A stretch of 58,333 nucleotides of DNA from Planctomyces sp. (lineage in GTDB: Bacteria > Planctomycetota > Planctomycetia > Planctomycetales > Planctomycetaceae): assembly GCA_005778115.1 (NCBI GenBank), contig SXKJ01000047.1, positions 1 to 58,333 on the forward strand, in the 5' to 3' direction. This document shows, piece after piece, positions 9,232 through 18,319 of the stretch (position 1 is the first letter of the stretch; each line of letters opens with the position of its first letter). Below the pieces are notes generated by a model that was not told the DNA's origin, ran no database searches, and saw only the letters and a list, made by a program, of their open reading frames with translations. The position numbers were made by a program, and so were the translations under genes.

Positions 9232-9584
9232 CGACTCACCGCGCGCGACGGCGTCCGTTCGAACTGAGGAAGAGGCAATTCGCGTGCCGAGTCCGTAATC
9301 TCAAAATCTACCGAAGCTCAAGCCAACACCGGCCATTGAGTGCAGCAACGTAGGGCAATCGCTGCGTGCGAAAGCATCAGCGGGCCATTCCGCCAATGAG
9401 CCTTCGAACGCTTGTCGGAGACGTTACCGGAGGTCTAACGCGAAACATATTCCGAGATTCCTGCGGTTCGTGGAACTTTGCTCGCCTGGGACTGACTCCT
9501 CCGAAAGATGACTCTTCTTCGGCACACGGTGTGAAGGAGTGAGCTTCCCCATCAAGGTAAACACACCGAAAGCGCTCCAAACTC
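9232..9584. promoter_or_regulatory. divergent intergenic region pfkA / ppc
   Basis: 353 bases between two divergently transcribed central-carbon genes. It must hold promoters for both. No palindromic repeat of the local families, riboswitch fold or convincing small gene was seen; short frames on both strands lack features. Confidence 0.5.
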
Positions 9585-9680
9585 ATGGTCAAAAACGATC
9601 AACTCCGCCGCGACGTCCGTCTCTTGGGAGACATGCTGGGCGAAATCATCACCGAAGATTCTGGAGCCGAAGCCGTTTAA
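9585..9680 (+). pseudogene. ppc: 5' segment of ppc, cut off by in-frame TAA
   Basis: ATG at 9585 opens 31 codons in the same frame as the downstream PEP carboxylase, ending in TAA at 9678-9680. The encoded peptide (LLGDMLGEIITEDSG...) aligns residue for residue, without gaps, with the N-terminus of known PEP carboxylases (E. coli: GKVLGETIKDALG...). The stop sits where E. coli has Glu, so GAA to TAA would explain it. This may be a nonsense mutation, a sequencing error, or a site of reinitiation at the TTG that follows. Confidence 0.75.
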
Positions 9681-12335
9681 TTGGTCACGGAAATTCGACA
9701 CTTGGCCCGCGACCGCCGAGCAAACGTCCCCGGTGCCGAAGCGGAATTTTCGAAACGGATCACCGCACTCAACGAGGATCAGGCCCGCTTGGTGGCTCGT
9801 TCGCTGAGCATCTTTTTTGACCTCGCCAACCTCGCCGAGGACCGGCAACGAGTCCGCGTGCTGCGGCAGCGCGAGCAAGACAAACATCCCGATCCGATCA
9901 GCGAATCGATCGGGGCGTCGATTCAGCAATTGAAAGCGGCGGGGTTGAATGCCGAGCAAGTTCAGCAGGCGTTGGAGAAGCTCGACGTCGAGTTGGTTTT
10001 CACCGCGCATCCCAGCGAAGCCAAACGGCGTTCGATTCGGGCAAAGCTGCGTCGCATGCGGCAGTGCTTGCAAGATCTCGACCGCACTGACTTCTTGCCA
10101 CGAGAACGAACCGCCGTGATGACACGGCTAAAAGCGGGCCTGACCGTCCTTTGGCAAACCGAGTTCTTGCGTCCGATGCGACCGTCCGTTCTCGAAGAAG
10201 TCGAACGCGGACTGTCGATCATGCCTCGACTGTGGGAGGTTGTCCCGGCAATTTACCTCTCGCTGCGTCAGGCACTCGCGTGTGAGTTTCCCGATCACGA
10301 ATTTGCGCTGCCACGTTTCCTCCGATTCGGATCTTGGATGGGTGGAGACCGCGACGGTCATCCGGATGTGACTTGGGATATCACCGAACGAACGCTTGTC
10401 TGGCTGCGAGATACCGCGATCGACCGGCATCTCGAATGGTGCAAAAAACTGTACGATTTTTTGTCGGTCTCGGCGCGGAACGCGTCGCCCGACGACGATC
10501 TGGCGAAGATGGTCATACAGGCCGAGCAACGTTGGCCACAATTCGCCGCGACGCTCGGCCGAGTCGCTCCGCATGAAGTCTATCGCCGCTGGATCAAGCT
10601 CATCGAATGGCGGTTGCAACAGTCGCGATGTGCGGTGATGGCCGAACCGATGCTCGAGGGAGCGTATCGCGACGGTCAAGAACTGGAACAGGACGTCGAG
10701 GCGATGATCCTCGGCTTGAAGGGGCGACACGGCCAATCGGCGTTTGCGATGGAGGCTCAACGTTGGTTCGATTTGACCCGTGTGTTCGGCCTGAATCTGA
10801 CGCGACTCGATGTGCGTCAGGATGCGACTCGATACCGCGAGGTCATGACCGAACTTCTCCGGCTCAGCGGCGATTGCGCGGACTTCGGATCGCTCGACGA
10901 ACCGCAGCGTCAGGCGGTGCTCGTGAAAACGATGGGGATCGCGAAACCGTTTGATGAAGAGCACCTCGCGCCGCTGACGCGCGACACGCTCCGATTGTTT
11001 CGGATGTTGCGAGTCGCCATCGAACGCTTCGGCCCCGATTGTTTGGGCGGCCATGTCGTGAGCATGACGCGCTGGCCGTCGGATTTGCTCACCGTGTTGT
11101 GGCTGTGGCGACGCGCGTGTGCCGAACGCCGCACCGGTTCATCGCCGCCGCTGCATGCTCTCCGAATCGTCCCGCTGTTCGAGAAGATCGGTGACTTGAG
11201 AGCCGCTCCGGAGGTCATGGCCGAGATTTTCGATCAACCGTTGTACGCCGAGCATCTGCGAGAGCAAGGCAACCGCCAGATTGTGATGGTCGGCTACTCG
11301 GACAGCACAAAGGACGGCGGATATCTCGCGGCCTGCTGGGGACTCGATCGAGCCCAAGACGCGCTGCACAAGATCGCTGCCGCCTGCGAAGTTCGACTGA
11401 CGTTCTTTCACGGTCGAGGTGGTTCGCTCGGACGCGGAGGCGGCCCGGCCGCACGCGGCATTTTGTCGTTGCCGCCCGATGCGCTGGGTGGTTCGCTCCG
11501 TCTGACCGAACAAGGAGAGGTTCTCGCCGAACGCTACGACGACGTTTACGTTGCGTATCGACATTTGGAACAAGTCACATGGGCCACGCTCGTCGCCAGC
11601 AACATCCCGCGTCCGACGGTTCGCCCTGAATGGCGCGAATTGATGGAGTCACTCGCCGCACACTCGCTGACCACGTACCGCGATCTGGTCGACACACCGG
11701 GCTTTATCGAGTTCTTCGGTGAAGTAACACCGATCGAAGAGATCGAACACTTACCGATCGCCTCGCGACCTTCACGTCGCACGGGCAAGCGGACGCTCAA
11801 TGATCTGCGAGCCATCCCGTGGGTCTTCGCCTGGACGCAGAACCGTTGTTTGATTCCCGCGTGGTACGGCTTGGGGAGTGCGTTGTCCGACGTGAAATAC
11901 AACGACCGCTTCGCCTGGCAAATAATTATAGAGATGTATCTTCAGTGGCTCTTCTTCCAAGCCACCATCGATAACGCGGCGACAGCACTCGCCAAGGCGG
12001 ACATGTACGTTGCGCAGCGTTATTCGGAACTCTGCACCAACGCGGAACATCGTGGCGCAATTTGGAGACTTATCGCCAGCGAACGGGATCGGTCACGCCA
12101 AGCGATTCTCGACATCGTCGGTGGTTCGGAACTACTAGCGACGACTCCCTGGTTCCAAGGCTCTATCGAGGTCCGCAATCCCTATGTCGATCCGCTGAAT
12201 CTGATCCAAATCGAACTGCTTCGCCGTCGTCGTAAACTCAACGGCGCAGCCGATGCAGAGGATCATCAACGGCTCCGCGAATTGTTACGGCTCTCCGTTC
12301 AAGGCGTCGCTGCGGGAATGCGAACGACCGGCTAA
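9681..12335 (+). CDS. ppc: phosphoenolpyruvate carboxylase
   Basis: PEP carboxylase makes oxaloacetate from PEP and bicarbonate, replenishing the TCA cycle. The frame gives 884 residues from TTG at 9681, or about 916 with the in-frame 5' segment at 9585, which is the normal family length. Key motifs: VFTAHPSEAKRR with catalytic His110, FGSWMGGDRDGHPDVT, GYSDSTKDGGYLAACW, FFHGRGGSLGRGGGP and the conserved C-terminus AAGMRTTG. Everything after the TAA at 9678 is intact. A GGAG lies 14 bases before the TTG, a poor spacing, so reinitiation would be weak. The stop codon is one base from the stop of the convergent fbp gene. Function of the body is certain; expression state is not. Confidence 0.9.
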   Translation: MVTEIRHLARDRRANVPGAEAEFSKRITALNEDQARLVARSLSIFFDLANLAEDRQRVRVLRQREQDKHPDPISESIGASIQQLKAAGLNAEQVQQALEKLDVELVFTAHPSEAKRRSIRAKLRRMRQCLQDLDRTDFLPRERTAVMTRLKAGLTVLWQTEFLRPMRPSVLEEVERGLSIMPRLWEVVPAIYLSLRQALACEFPDHEFALPRFLRFGSWMGGDRDGHPDVTWDITERTLVWLRDTAIDRHLEWCKKLYDFLSVSARNASPDDDLAKMVIQAEQRWPQFAATLGRVAPHEVYRRWIKLIEWRLQQSRCAVMAEPMLEGAYRDGQELEQDVEAMILGLKGRHGQSAFAMEAQRWFDLTRVFGLNLTRLDVRQDATRYREVMTELLRLSGDCADFGSLDEPQRQAVLVKTMGIAKPFDEEHLAPLTRDTLRLFRMLRVAIERFGPDCLGGHVVSMTRWPSDLLTVLWLWRRACAERRTGSSPPLHALRIVPLFEKIGDLRAAPEVMAEIFDQPLYAEHLREQGNRQIVMVGYSDSTKDGGYLAACWGLDRAQDALHKIAAACEVRLTFFHGRGGSLGRGGGPAARGILSLPPDALGGSLRLTEQGEVLAERYDDVYVAYRHLEQVTWATLVASNIPRPTVRPEWRELMESLAAHSLTTYRDLVDTPGFIEFFGEVTPIEEIEHLPIASRPSRRTGKRTLNDLRAIPWVFAWTQNRCLIPAWYGLGSALSDVKYNDRFAWQIIIEMYLQWLFFQATIDNAATALAKADMYVAQRYSELCTNAEHRGAIWRLIASERDRSRQAILDIVGGSELLATTPWFQGSIEVRNPYVDPLNLIQIELLRRRRKLNGAADAEDHQRLRELLRLSVQGVAAGMRTTG

Positions 12336-12336
12336 G

Positions 12337-13368
12337 TCAACGCGGCTCGGCAACGCAGCGGGCGAGCTCCCGCATTTCAGTTTCGCTGCCGACGATCAGC
12401 GGCGTGCGCTGGTGAATGCTTTCAGGATGAATATCGAGGATTCGGCCTTGGCCGTTGGTGGCGATGCCTCCAGCTTGCTCGGCGATGAAGGCAATTGGGT
12501 TGGCTTCATACAACAAGCGGAGTTTTCCCTGGGGATGATCAGCCGTCGGCGGGTAGAGAAAGATGCCTCCCTTCAACATCGTCCGATGAAAGTCCGGAAC
12601 TAGCGATCCGATATAGCGAGACGAATACGGATGGCCAAAGTCTCCCTTACGAAGGCGATCGAGAAACCTGCTGTAAGCGGGCGGAAAGCTGTCGCGGTTT
12701 CCTTCGTTGACGGAGTAGTACTTGCCGACCTTCGGCATACGAATGTTTTCGTGGCTGAGCACGTAGGCCCCGATCGCGGGGTCTAGCGTGAAGCCGTGAG
12801 CTCCATTGCCGACGCTGTAAACGAGCATGGTCGATGAACTGTAGACAACATATCCGGCCGCCACCTGCTGAGTCCCTGGCTGTAACAGCCACTTGAGTGG
12901 GTCGCTGGCCGACTCATCATTCGGTCGCTTCATGATCGAAAAGATCGTTCCCACACCACCATTCACGTCGATGTTTGAGGAACCATCGAGCGGATCGAAT
13001 ACGACCGCGTACTTCGCATCCGGCGAGCCGGCTCGCAAAATCAAGGGATGCTCATTTTCCTCAGATGCCAACACGCCGATGCTCTCGCGCACTCCCAGGC
13101 AATGCATCAGCACTTCGTCGGCGTAAACGTCGAGCTTCTGCTGAAGCTCACCTTGTACGTTGGTTTCACCGGCTGCTCCCAAGATGTCCGTCAGGCCCGC
13201 GCGGCGCACCTGAGCTTGGATCATCTTCGTGGCCAGCGTGATCCCGGACAGCAACCACGAAAACTCTCCCGAAGCACCAGGAAATCGTTTCTGCTCCTGC
13301 AAGATGTGTTGCTGAAGAGTCAGGATCGGTTGCTTCGACGTTCGCGGGGACGAGAGCGACTGGGTCAT
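12337..13368 (-). CDS. fbp: fructose-1,6-bisphosphatase class I
   Basis: A 343-residue gluconeogenic phosphatase that hydrolyses fructose 1,6-bisphosphate to fructose 6-phosphate. Motifs include ASEENEHP (metal ligands), VVFDPLDGSSNIDVN at about 122-136 and GKLRLLYEANPIAFIAEQAG near the C-terminus. Length fits class I enzymes. GGA lies a few bases upstream of the ATG. It is convergent with ppc, with a one-base gap. With pfkA 3 kb away, the opposing enzymes of the fructose-phosphate step lie either side of PEP carboxylase. Confidence 0.95.
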   Translation of the reverse strand: MTQSLSSPRTSKQPILTLQQHILQEQKRFPGASGEFSWLLSGITLATKMIQAQVRRAGLTDILGAAGETNVQGELQQKLDVYADEVLMHCLGVRESIGVLASEENEHPLILRAGSPDAKYAVVFDPLDGSSNIDVNGGVGTIFSIMKRPNDESASDPLKWLLQPGTQQVAAGYVVYSSSTMLVYSVGNGAHGFTLDPAIGAYVLSHENIRMPKVGKYYSVNEGNRDSFPPAYSRFLDRLRKGDFGHPYSSRYIGSLVPDFHRTMLKGGIFLYPPTADHPQGKLRLLYEANPIAFIAEQAGGIATNGQGRILDIHPESIHQRTPLIVGSETEMRELARCVAEPR

Positions 13369-13548
13369 TCAATTTCCAAAAATCAGGTCTACGGGAAAGT
13401 GGGGCAATGCGTCCGTCATGGAAAGCGAATCCTGTTCCACTTCGAGGTGATGAATCAGTGACGCTTGGAAAGGGCCCAGAATTCTATAATTCCTCACAGT
13501 ACCAATTTGAGTCGCATCGCGACGGATGCTCCGCGACCGAGCAACCCT

Positions 13549-13572
13549 GCGTAATCCGAATGCGGCTTACGC
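13549..13572. repeat. short palindrome overlapping a stop codon
   Basis: A 24-base near-palindrome (GCGTAA...TTACGC). Its right arm contains the TAA stop (minus strand, 13567-13569) of the isomerase-like gene, so the element supplies the end of that protein. Confidence 0.6.
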
Positions 13573-14454
13573 GAGGCTCATCCATTCGAGGAATCGCTTG
13601 GCGTAAAGATCGAGATTCTCCTCGCTGCCGCCGCCCTGCAGTGGCGAACACATCTCGTAGGCGACCGATCCTTGATAGCCGACTTCGCGCAGCGCAGTGA
13701 AGAATGAGCGATAGTTGATGAAGCCTTCCCCCATCGGAACAGCGCGGATTGCGTCTGGTTCCGAGACGTAGTTGACGAGGTTCGGCACATAACTGAATCG
13801 CGGTCGGCGGACGTAATCGGCGACGGTCGTGTGAACGATCCGCGAACCCAAACGCTTCACCGCCGTGACCAAGTCCGATCCATGCAGTGCCGGCGACCAC
13901 GCATCGAACGCAGCCTGGCAATTCGGTTCGTCCACGTCGTCAAGCAAATCAGCGAAGCTCTCGAAGTGCGCAGCGGTGTCGTGATGATTCTGCAATGCGA
14001 GCGTCACGCCGAAATCGGCGGCTCGGCGAGACGATTCCTTGAGCGACTCAACGCACCAATTCCAGGCTTGGTCGTAGCCGACGTTGGCTCGGCTGTAGCC
14101 GGTGAAGACGCGGACCAGTTTGCATCCCAGCGTCGCGGCCAGTCGCGCCAATTGAGTGATGTAGAGCACCTGCATCTCTCGCGTCGGGATGTCTGGCCGA
14201 TCGCTACCGATCGTGAAGTCGGTGTACCCCGCGAGACACGCGACCTTCAGGCCGAGTTCGTCGATCCGCCAGCGCAAGCGTTCGGTGGCGACGTTCTCAA
14301 AGTCGAGCACCGACAGATGCGGTCGCTTGGCCATGAGCATCACACCTTCATAACCCAACGACCACGCGCGGGTCAGAAAGTCATCGAGGCTCAACCGAGC
14401 CTGTCCCGGCCAGACGCCGGCGTAGCTGACCGAATGCAATGCCATCGACCACAT
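13567..14454 (-). CDS. sugar phosphate isomerase/epimerase-like TIM barrel
   Basis: A protein of about 295 residues of the xylose isomerase-like/AP endonuclease 2 TIM-barrel superfamily. Supporting segments are a strand-helix pattern with LGYEGVMLMAKRPHL, CKLVRVFTGY, VTLALQNHHDTAAHF (metal-binding His region) and the closing SVAYEMCSPLQGG (metal-binding Glu). Substrate cannot be deduced; related planctomycete proteins are annotated as hydroxypyruvate or inosose-type isomerases. I chose ATG at 14454 (MWSMALHSVSYAG) because AGGA lies seven bases before it; the longer frame from 14472 has no such site. The stop codon lies within a short palindrome. Confidence 0.8.
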   Translation of the reverse strand: MWSMALHSVSYAGVWPGQARLSLDDFLTRAWSLGYEGVMLMAKRPHLSVLDFENVATERLRWRIDELGLKVACLAGYTDFTIGSDRPDIPTREMQVLYITQLARLAATLGCKLVRVFTGYSRANVGYDQAWNWCVESLKESSRRAADFGVTLALQNHHDTAAHFESFADLLDDVDEPNCQAAFDAWSPALHGSDLVTAVKRLGSRIVHTTVADYVRRPRFSYVPNLVNYVSEPDAIRAVPMGEGFINYRSFFTALREVGYQGSVAYEMCSPLQGGGSEENLDLYAKRFLEWMSLA

Positions 14455-14492
14455 GACTTGTTCCTGTTTCAAGCTGCGGCTGAACCGCCGGA

Positions 14493-14597
14493 GAATAAGG
14501 ATTGCCGAGTAAGGATTGCAGAATCATGAAGGAAGACCGCGAAGGATTGGATCAGACTTCTTCCTTCTGCAATCCTTAATCGGCAATCCTTATTTTC
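14493..14597. repeat. AAGGATTGC inverted repeat
   Basis: Arms of about 31 bases, each containing AAGGATTGC twice, separated by about 40 bases. It lies upstream of the isomerase-like gene and just outside the larger palindrome at 14618. One of several unrelated palindrome families in the window. Confidence 0.8.
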
Positions 14598-14617
14598 CCG
14601 GAACCAACATTCTAATT

Positions 14618-14723
14618 CTAGAAGCCATTGCAGAACCTCGCACGACGCGCGAGTGAGTGGTCAAAACGTCGCAAGAACAACCACTCGCTCGCGCGTCGTG
14701 CTAGGTTTGGAAATGGCTTCTAG
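14618..14723. repeat. palindromic element with outer terminal repeats
   Basis: Composite inverted repeat between the isomerase-like gene and the prepilin peptidase gene. The inner arms (14640-14661 and 14680-14701) belong to the GCACGACGCGCGAG family. The outer arms of about 20 bases (14618-14637 and 14704-14723) match at roughly 16 of 20 positions. The layout looks like a small non-autonomous mobile element; no transposase is nearby. Confidence 0.75.
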
Positions 14724-14745
14724 CCTTTGCCAAGTAGGGCGACGA

Positions 14746-16062
14746 CTATCGTGGCCGCCGCCACTGTTCCCATTGCGATTGGCCACGGCCGGACGACTCT
14801 CCCGGCCACGAGTCGCGTCGCCACGAGCCTTGTTGCCGATCGACCGCCTCGCCGGAGAAGTGTGTGAGTTGATCCGCGGAAGTCCATTCCTCGTAGAGGA
14901 AGTCGGCATGCGAGGCGAATCCGAACCAACCCTTGATGATTCGAATCAGCAGCAGCAACACGAACAGCCCGACGGCGAAGAACAGGACCACGACCGGCAG
15001 CAACACGCCCAGCGAGAAATACATTTCGACGCGCGGCCAAATCCATTTCCAGCCGAGCAGCGTGACCAGCGTGCCGATGCTCAGAAACGGTCCGAACGGA
15101 ATCTCTCGATCCCAGGCTGCGAGCCGCGTGCAAAGGATCAACGGAATCGACAGGCTGGCCGCCAGGAAGATGGCAACGATCGTCGGCTGCCAGCCGAGAA
15201 ACGCTCCGACCATCGCCATCAACACGACATCGCCGAAGCCCATCGCCTCACGCCGCAAGGCCGCGTGGCCGATCAGGCGAATGCTCCAGATCGCGCCGCC
15301 GCCTATTAACAGGCCCGCAATGCTGACCGCGAGTCCGTGCCATTGCGGATGATCGGTGATCCACACGGGGACCGCCGTCGCTGTTCCAATCGGTCGCCAG
15401 TGACCCGTGAAGAACGCGATCGCGGAACGGAGCAAGCTGGGGTCTTGAATCCACACCGGCACCAGCCAGAACTTGCCGAACAATCCGGCTCCGATCACCG
15501 CCAGCGCCATCGGCGGCAACGTCACCGAATCGGGAATGATCATCTCATCCCAGTCGATCAACGACGCGACGAGGAGCGCCTCGATCAGCACGAGATGATA
15601 GATGACTCGTAGATTGATCATCGCGATGCCGGATAGCCCCAGCAGGTTGGCCGGATTCGACGGTCCGAGCGAACAGGTCAGGCAACTGTCGGTGATCGGC
15701 GAGAAGCGGCCTTGCGGCACTTCCATCCAATAGACCAGCACGAACAGCAAGCCGTTGGCCAACTCGATCAGCGGATACTTGCCGGGGATGCCTCGTTTGC
15801 AGAACCGGCAACGGCCGCCGAGCCACAGCCAGCCAATAATCGGCACGTTGTCTTTCGCGGGCAGTCGAGTTTTGCAGCAGTCGCAGTACGACCAGACCGG
15901 TTTCGTGAGCGCCTTCCACGCGGCGAAGACGCTCTCGTGTGGCGGAAAGCGATGCACGCAGACGGTCAAGAAACTGCCGAGCACCGCGCCATACAGAAAC
16001 ATGAAGACGACCATGAAGGCCGGAGGCAGATCGTACGGAATCACGTCGCGCCTCCATCCCAA
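14746..16062 (-). CDS. prepilin peptidase (A24 family)
   Basis: A 438-residue polytopic membrane aspartyl protease that cleaves the leader of type IV pilin-like proteins and may N-methylate the new end. It has a cysteine zinc motif (Cys60/Cys63 and Cys85/Cys88), first catalytic Asp170 in LIDWDEMIIPD, and second Asp278 in GFGDVV, with about eight hydrophobic segments. The proposed start at 16062 overlaps the end of aroK by 22 bases; a later start (Met17) is possible. Likely substrates include pseudopilin-like DUF1559 proteins such as the one at 29687-30799. C-terminal extension beyond residue 370 is longer than in typical PilD. Confidence 0.88.
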   Translation of the reverse strand: MGWRRDVIPYDLPPAFMVVFMFLYGAVLGSFLTVCVHRFPPHESVFAAWKALTKPVWSYCDCCKTRLPAKDNVPIIGWLWLGGRCRFCKRGIPGKYPLIELANGLLFVLVYWMEVPQGRFSPITDSCLTCSLGPSNPANLLGLSGIAMINLRVIYHLVLIEALLVASLIDWDEMIIPDSVTLPPMALAVIGAGLFGKFWLVPVWIQDPSLLRSAIAFFTGHWRPIGTATAVPVWITDHPQWHGLAVSIAGLLIGGGAIWSIRLIGHAALRREAMGFGDVVLMAMVGAFLGWQPTIVAIFLAASLSIPLILCTRLAAWDREIPFGPFLSIGTLVTLLGWKWIWPRVEMYFSLGVLLPVVVLFFAVGLFVLLLLIRIIKGWFGFASHADFLYEEWTSADQLTHFSGEAVDRQQGSWRRDSWPGESSGRGQSQWEQWRRPR

Positions 16063-16673
16063 CGCGACGCAGGCGAGCGGGGCGGCGTCAGCCCCCCGGT
16101 GGCAGCGGAGTCTGTGAGATGTTCAACCGGGGGGCTGACGCCCCCCGCTCGACTGAGGCTGGTGGCGAGTTGCCGTATCGCCTCTTCGACAAGCGGTTCT
16201 GTACCTGCCGTATCGGTGTCGAGCGTGATCGTCGCGCATTCGCGATACCACGGCTCGCGCAATGCGAGTAGGCGTTCGATCTCCGCTCGGCCTCCGCTGC
16301 TGGTGAGATTCGGTCGGCGCTGTCCCGTGGTGGGATCGGTTGCCAGTCGGCGTTCGATCGTGTCGGCCGATGCCTGCAACCAGATCACCGGACCAGCAGC
16401 CTTCAGATCGGCGCGAGTCGCCTCGTTTCCGATCGCTCCACCGCCGGCCGCGATGACCAAGCGATCGCGGCGTAACAACTCGGCGAGCAGTTCGCGTTCA
16501 AGCCGCCGAAACTCTGGTTCGCCGTCGGTCGCAAAGATCTGTTGAATTGACCGGCCGGCACGGCGTTCGAGTTCAACGTCGGCATCGAGCCATTCCCAGC
16601 CCAACCGCTGCGCCAACGGAGCGGCGAGTGTGCTCTTGCCGGTGCCGCGATAGCCGATCAGCGTGATGACCAT
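16041..16673 (-). CDS. aroK: shikimate kinase
   Basis: Phosphorylates shikimate to shikimate 3-phosphate in aromatic amino acid synthesis. P-loop GYRGTGKST at 8-16, Asp32 of the DAD motif, substrate-binding FRRLERELL around 56 and AAGGGA at 75-80. The enzyme body ends near residue 172; the remaining 38 residues are translated from a palindromic repeat (16075-16150), giving mirror peptides AGGVSPP and GGLTPPRS, so the tail is probably non-functional. It follows aroDE on the same strand with a 62-base gap that holds another repeat. Confidence 0.93.
   Translation of the reverse strand: MVITLIGYRGTGKSTLAAPLAQRLGWEWLDADVELERRAGRSIQQIFATDGEPEFRRLERELLAELLRRDRLVIAAGGGAIGNEATRADLKAAGPVIWLQASADTIERRLATDPTTGQRRPNLTSSGGRAEIERLLALREPWYRECATITLDTDTAGTEPLVEEAIRQLATSLSRAGGVSPPVEHLTDSAATGGLTPPRSPASRWDGGAT
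16075..16150. repeat. palindromic element forming the aroK C-terminal tail
   Basis: Arms of about 25 bases (GAGCGGGGCGGCGTCAG... and its complement). The same family occurs at 37081-37150 and as a half copy at 54681-54709. Here it is translated as the 3' end of aroK. Confidence 0.85.
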
Positions 16674-16680
16674 AATCTCG

Positions 16681-16740
16681 TAGTGCAGGCGACTCGCCTG
16701 CTTGAAGGGTGAGAATCACAGGCGAGCCGCCTGTGCTACG
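16681..16740. repeat. palindrome supplying the aroDE stop
   Basis: Inverted repeat of about 20-base arms (TAGTGCAGGCGACTCGCCTG and near-complement). The TAG stop of aroDE (minus strand, 16736-16738) lies inside the right arm. It separates aroDE from aroK. Confidence 0.75.
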
Positions 16741-18232
16741 GTTTCAATCGGACGGGAGAGAGTTCTTGCCGCAAGGTTTCACGCATGTGTTCGATGGGCG
16801 CGGGTTGGCCGGTGAAGAGTTCAAACTGCGCGGCGGCTTGGCGAATGAACATTTCCAGTCCGGAGATCGTCTTGGCCTCGCGCAGCTTGGCCTGTTTGAG
16901 CAACAGCGTGTTTTCGGGATTGTAGATCGTGTCGAAGACGAGCATTCCTTCACGCATCCAGTTGTCGGCGAAGGGGGAGTTGTCCACGTCGGGGTGCATT
17001 CCAACCGGCGTGCAATTGATGAGCACGTCGGCGTACTGCGCACCGCGGTTTTCCCAGAGGACATGCTGGCAGTCGAGTCGTTCCGCGAGCTCTTTGGCTC
17101 GCGCATGCGTGCGGCTGGCGAGCATCAGGATGCCGCCGTTCTTGACCACCCCGGCTCCGATCGCCATCGCGACGCCGCCGGCTCCCAGCATCATCACGCG
17201 CTTGCCGGCCAGCACGAAATGGTTGTCCGGCTCGGAGTCCAGGCCGATCGCCAGCGTCTGCAGTGCGGCGAGGTAGTCGGTGTTCGTCGCGTGCCATTGA
17301 TTGCCGGCGTCCTTCCACAGCGTGTTCGCCGCGCCGATGGATTGCACCGCCTCGTCGCTGAGGTCCGCTTTGCCGATCACATCTTCCTTGTGCGGGATCG
17401 TGACGCTGTAGCCCTTCACATCGAGCCAATCGAAATCCCGCAGCGTGGCTTGCAGCTTGTCCTTGGGGACTCTGAAGGGAACGTAGACAGCATTCATTCC
17501 CAACTGCTGAAACGCCGCGTTGTGAATTAGCGGGCTGTAGCTGTGAGCCAGCGGATCGCCGAGCACTCCGAAGACCTGCGTGTCGGCGTTGATCTGGTCG
17601 AAGCGATAGAGATGCTTCATCTCATCGAACGACAACTGCCCCGGAGCCAGTTCGCGATCCTTGTTAAACGTCGCATATGTCAGCGGGCTGCCGTACTTGC
17701 CACACAGGATGCGGCTGGCCGTGCCAAAGTCGCCCATGCAAAAACCGGCGGTCGGCACACTGCTGTGCTTGACCAGTTGCAGTATCCGCACCATGTCGCC
17801 CGGCGAGTTCGCCATCGTCGTAAGCTTGATGATGTCCGGGTCCAGCTTGGTCATCTTGGCGTGGATGTCGGCCAAGTCCTCAGGTGTCTCGCGGAAGTTG
17901 TGAAAGCTGATAATCCGCTTGGTCTTGCCATAGCGGCGAATCTGCTGGGCGATGTCCATCTCCAGATCGACATACTCGACCCCTTGCACGATCGCCTGCC
18001 GGAGCAACGTCTGCCGCTGCTCTTCGGTGTCTCGCCAGCGCCCTTTATCCTCGGCCCGTCGGATCGTGATGACAATCGGCGTCGGCCGGTCCTGCAGCAG
18101 TCGTCCCAGGTCTGGCAAGTGAGACAAATAGTCCAAACGGTACTCAACCAGCTCGGCCCCTTTCTGGGCGAGAGCCTGATGTTCCAGAGTCACCATCTTG
18201 TGCCGCGTGCGGCCGATACTGACACAAATCAT
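16736..18232 (-). CDS. aroDE: bifunctional 3-dehydroquinate dehydratase / shikimate dehydrogenase
   Basis: A 498-residue fusion that carries out two successive shikimate-pathway steps, as in plants. The N-terminal type I dehydroquinate dehydratase (1-215) has His111 in SFHNF and the Schiff-base Lys136 in DIIKLTTMA. The C-terminal shikimate dehydrogenase (220-498) has HSYSP (230-234), Lys282 in TIPHK, Asp319 in NTDY and the nucleotide-binding GAGGVA (350-355). It sits directly upstream of aroK, so three consecutive pathway steps are encoded together. No clear ribosome binding site precedes the ATG. Confidence 0.95.
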   Translation of the reverse strand: MICVSIGRTRHKMVTLEHQALAQKGAELVEYRLDYLSHLPDLGRLLQDRPTPIVITIRRAEDKGRWRDTEEQRQTLLRQAIVQGVEYVDLEMDIAQQIRRYGKTKRIISFHNFRETPEDLADIHAKMTKLDPDIIKLTTMANSPGDMVRILQLVKHSSVPTAGFCMGDFGTASRILCGKYGSPLTYATFNKDRELAPGQLSFDEMKHLYRFDQINADTQVFGVLGDPLAHSYSPLIHNAAFQQLGMNAVYVPFRVPKDKLQATLRDFDWLDVKGYSVTIPHKEDVIGKADLSDEAVQSIGAANTLWKDAGNQWHATNTDYLAALQTLAIGLDSEPDNHFVLAGKRVMMLGAGGVAMAIGAGVVKNGGILMLASRTHARAKELAERLDCQHVLWENRGAQYADVLINCTPVGMHPDVDNSPFADNWMREGMLVFDTIYNPENTLLLKQAKLREAKTISGLEMFIRQAAAQFELFTGQPAPIEHMRETLRQELSPVRLKP

Positions 18233-18319
18233 AGGAAGGGGCTGGGGGTTAGAGACTGGGGCTAGGAAAGAAGACTCTCAGAGGTTGCTGCACGAGTTTA
18301 TTCGGCTCGATCAGGTTCG

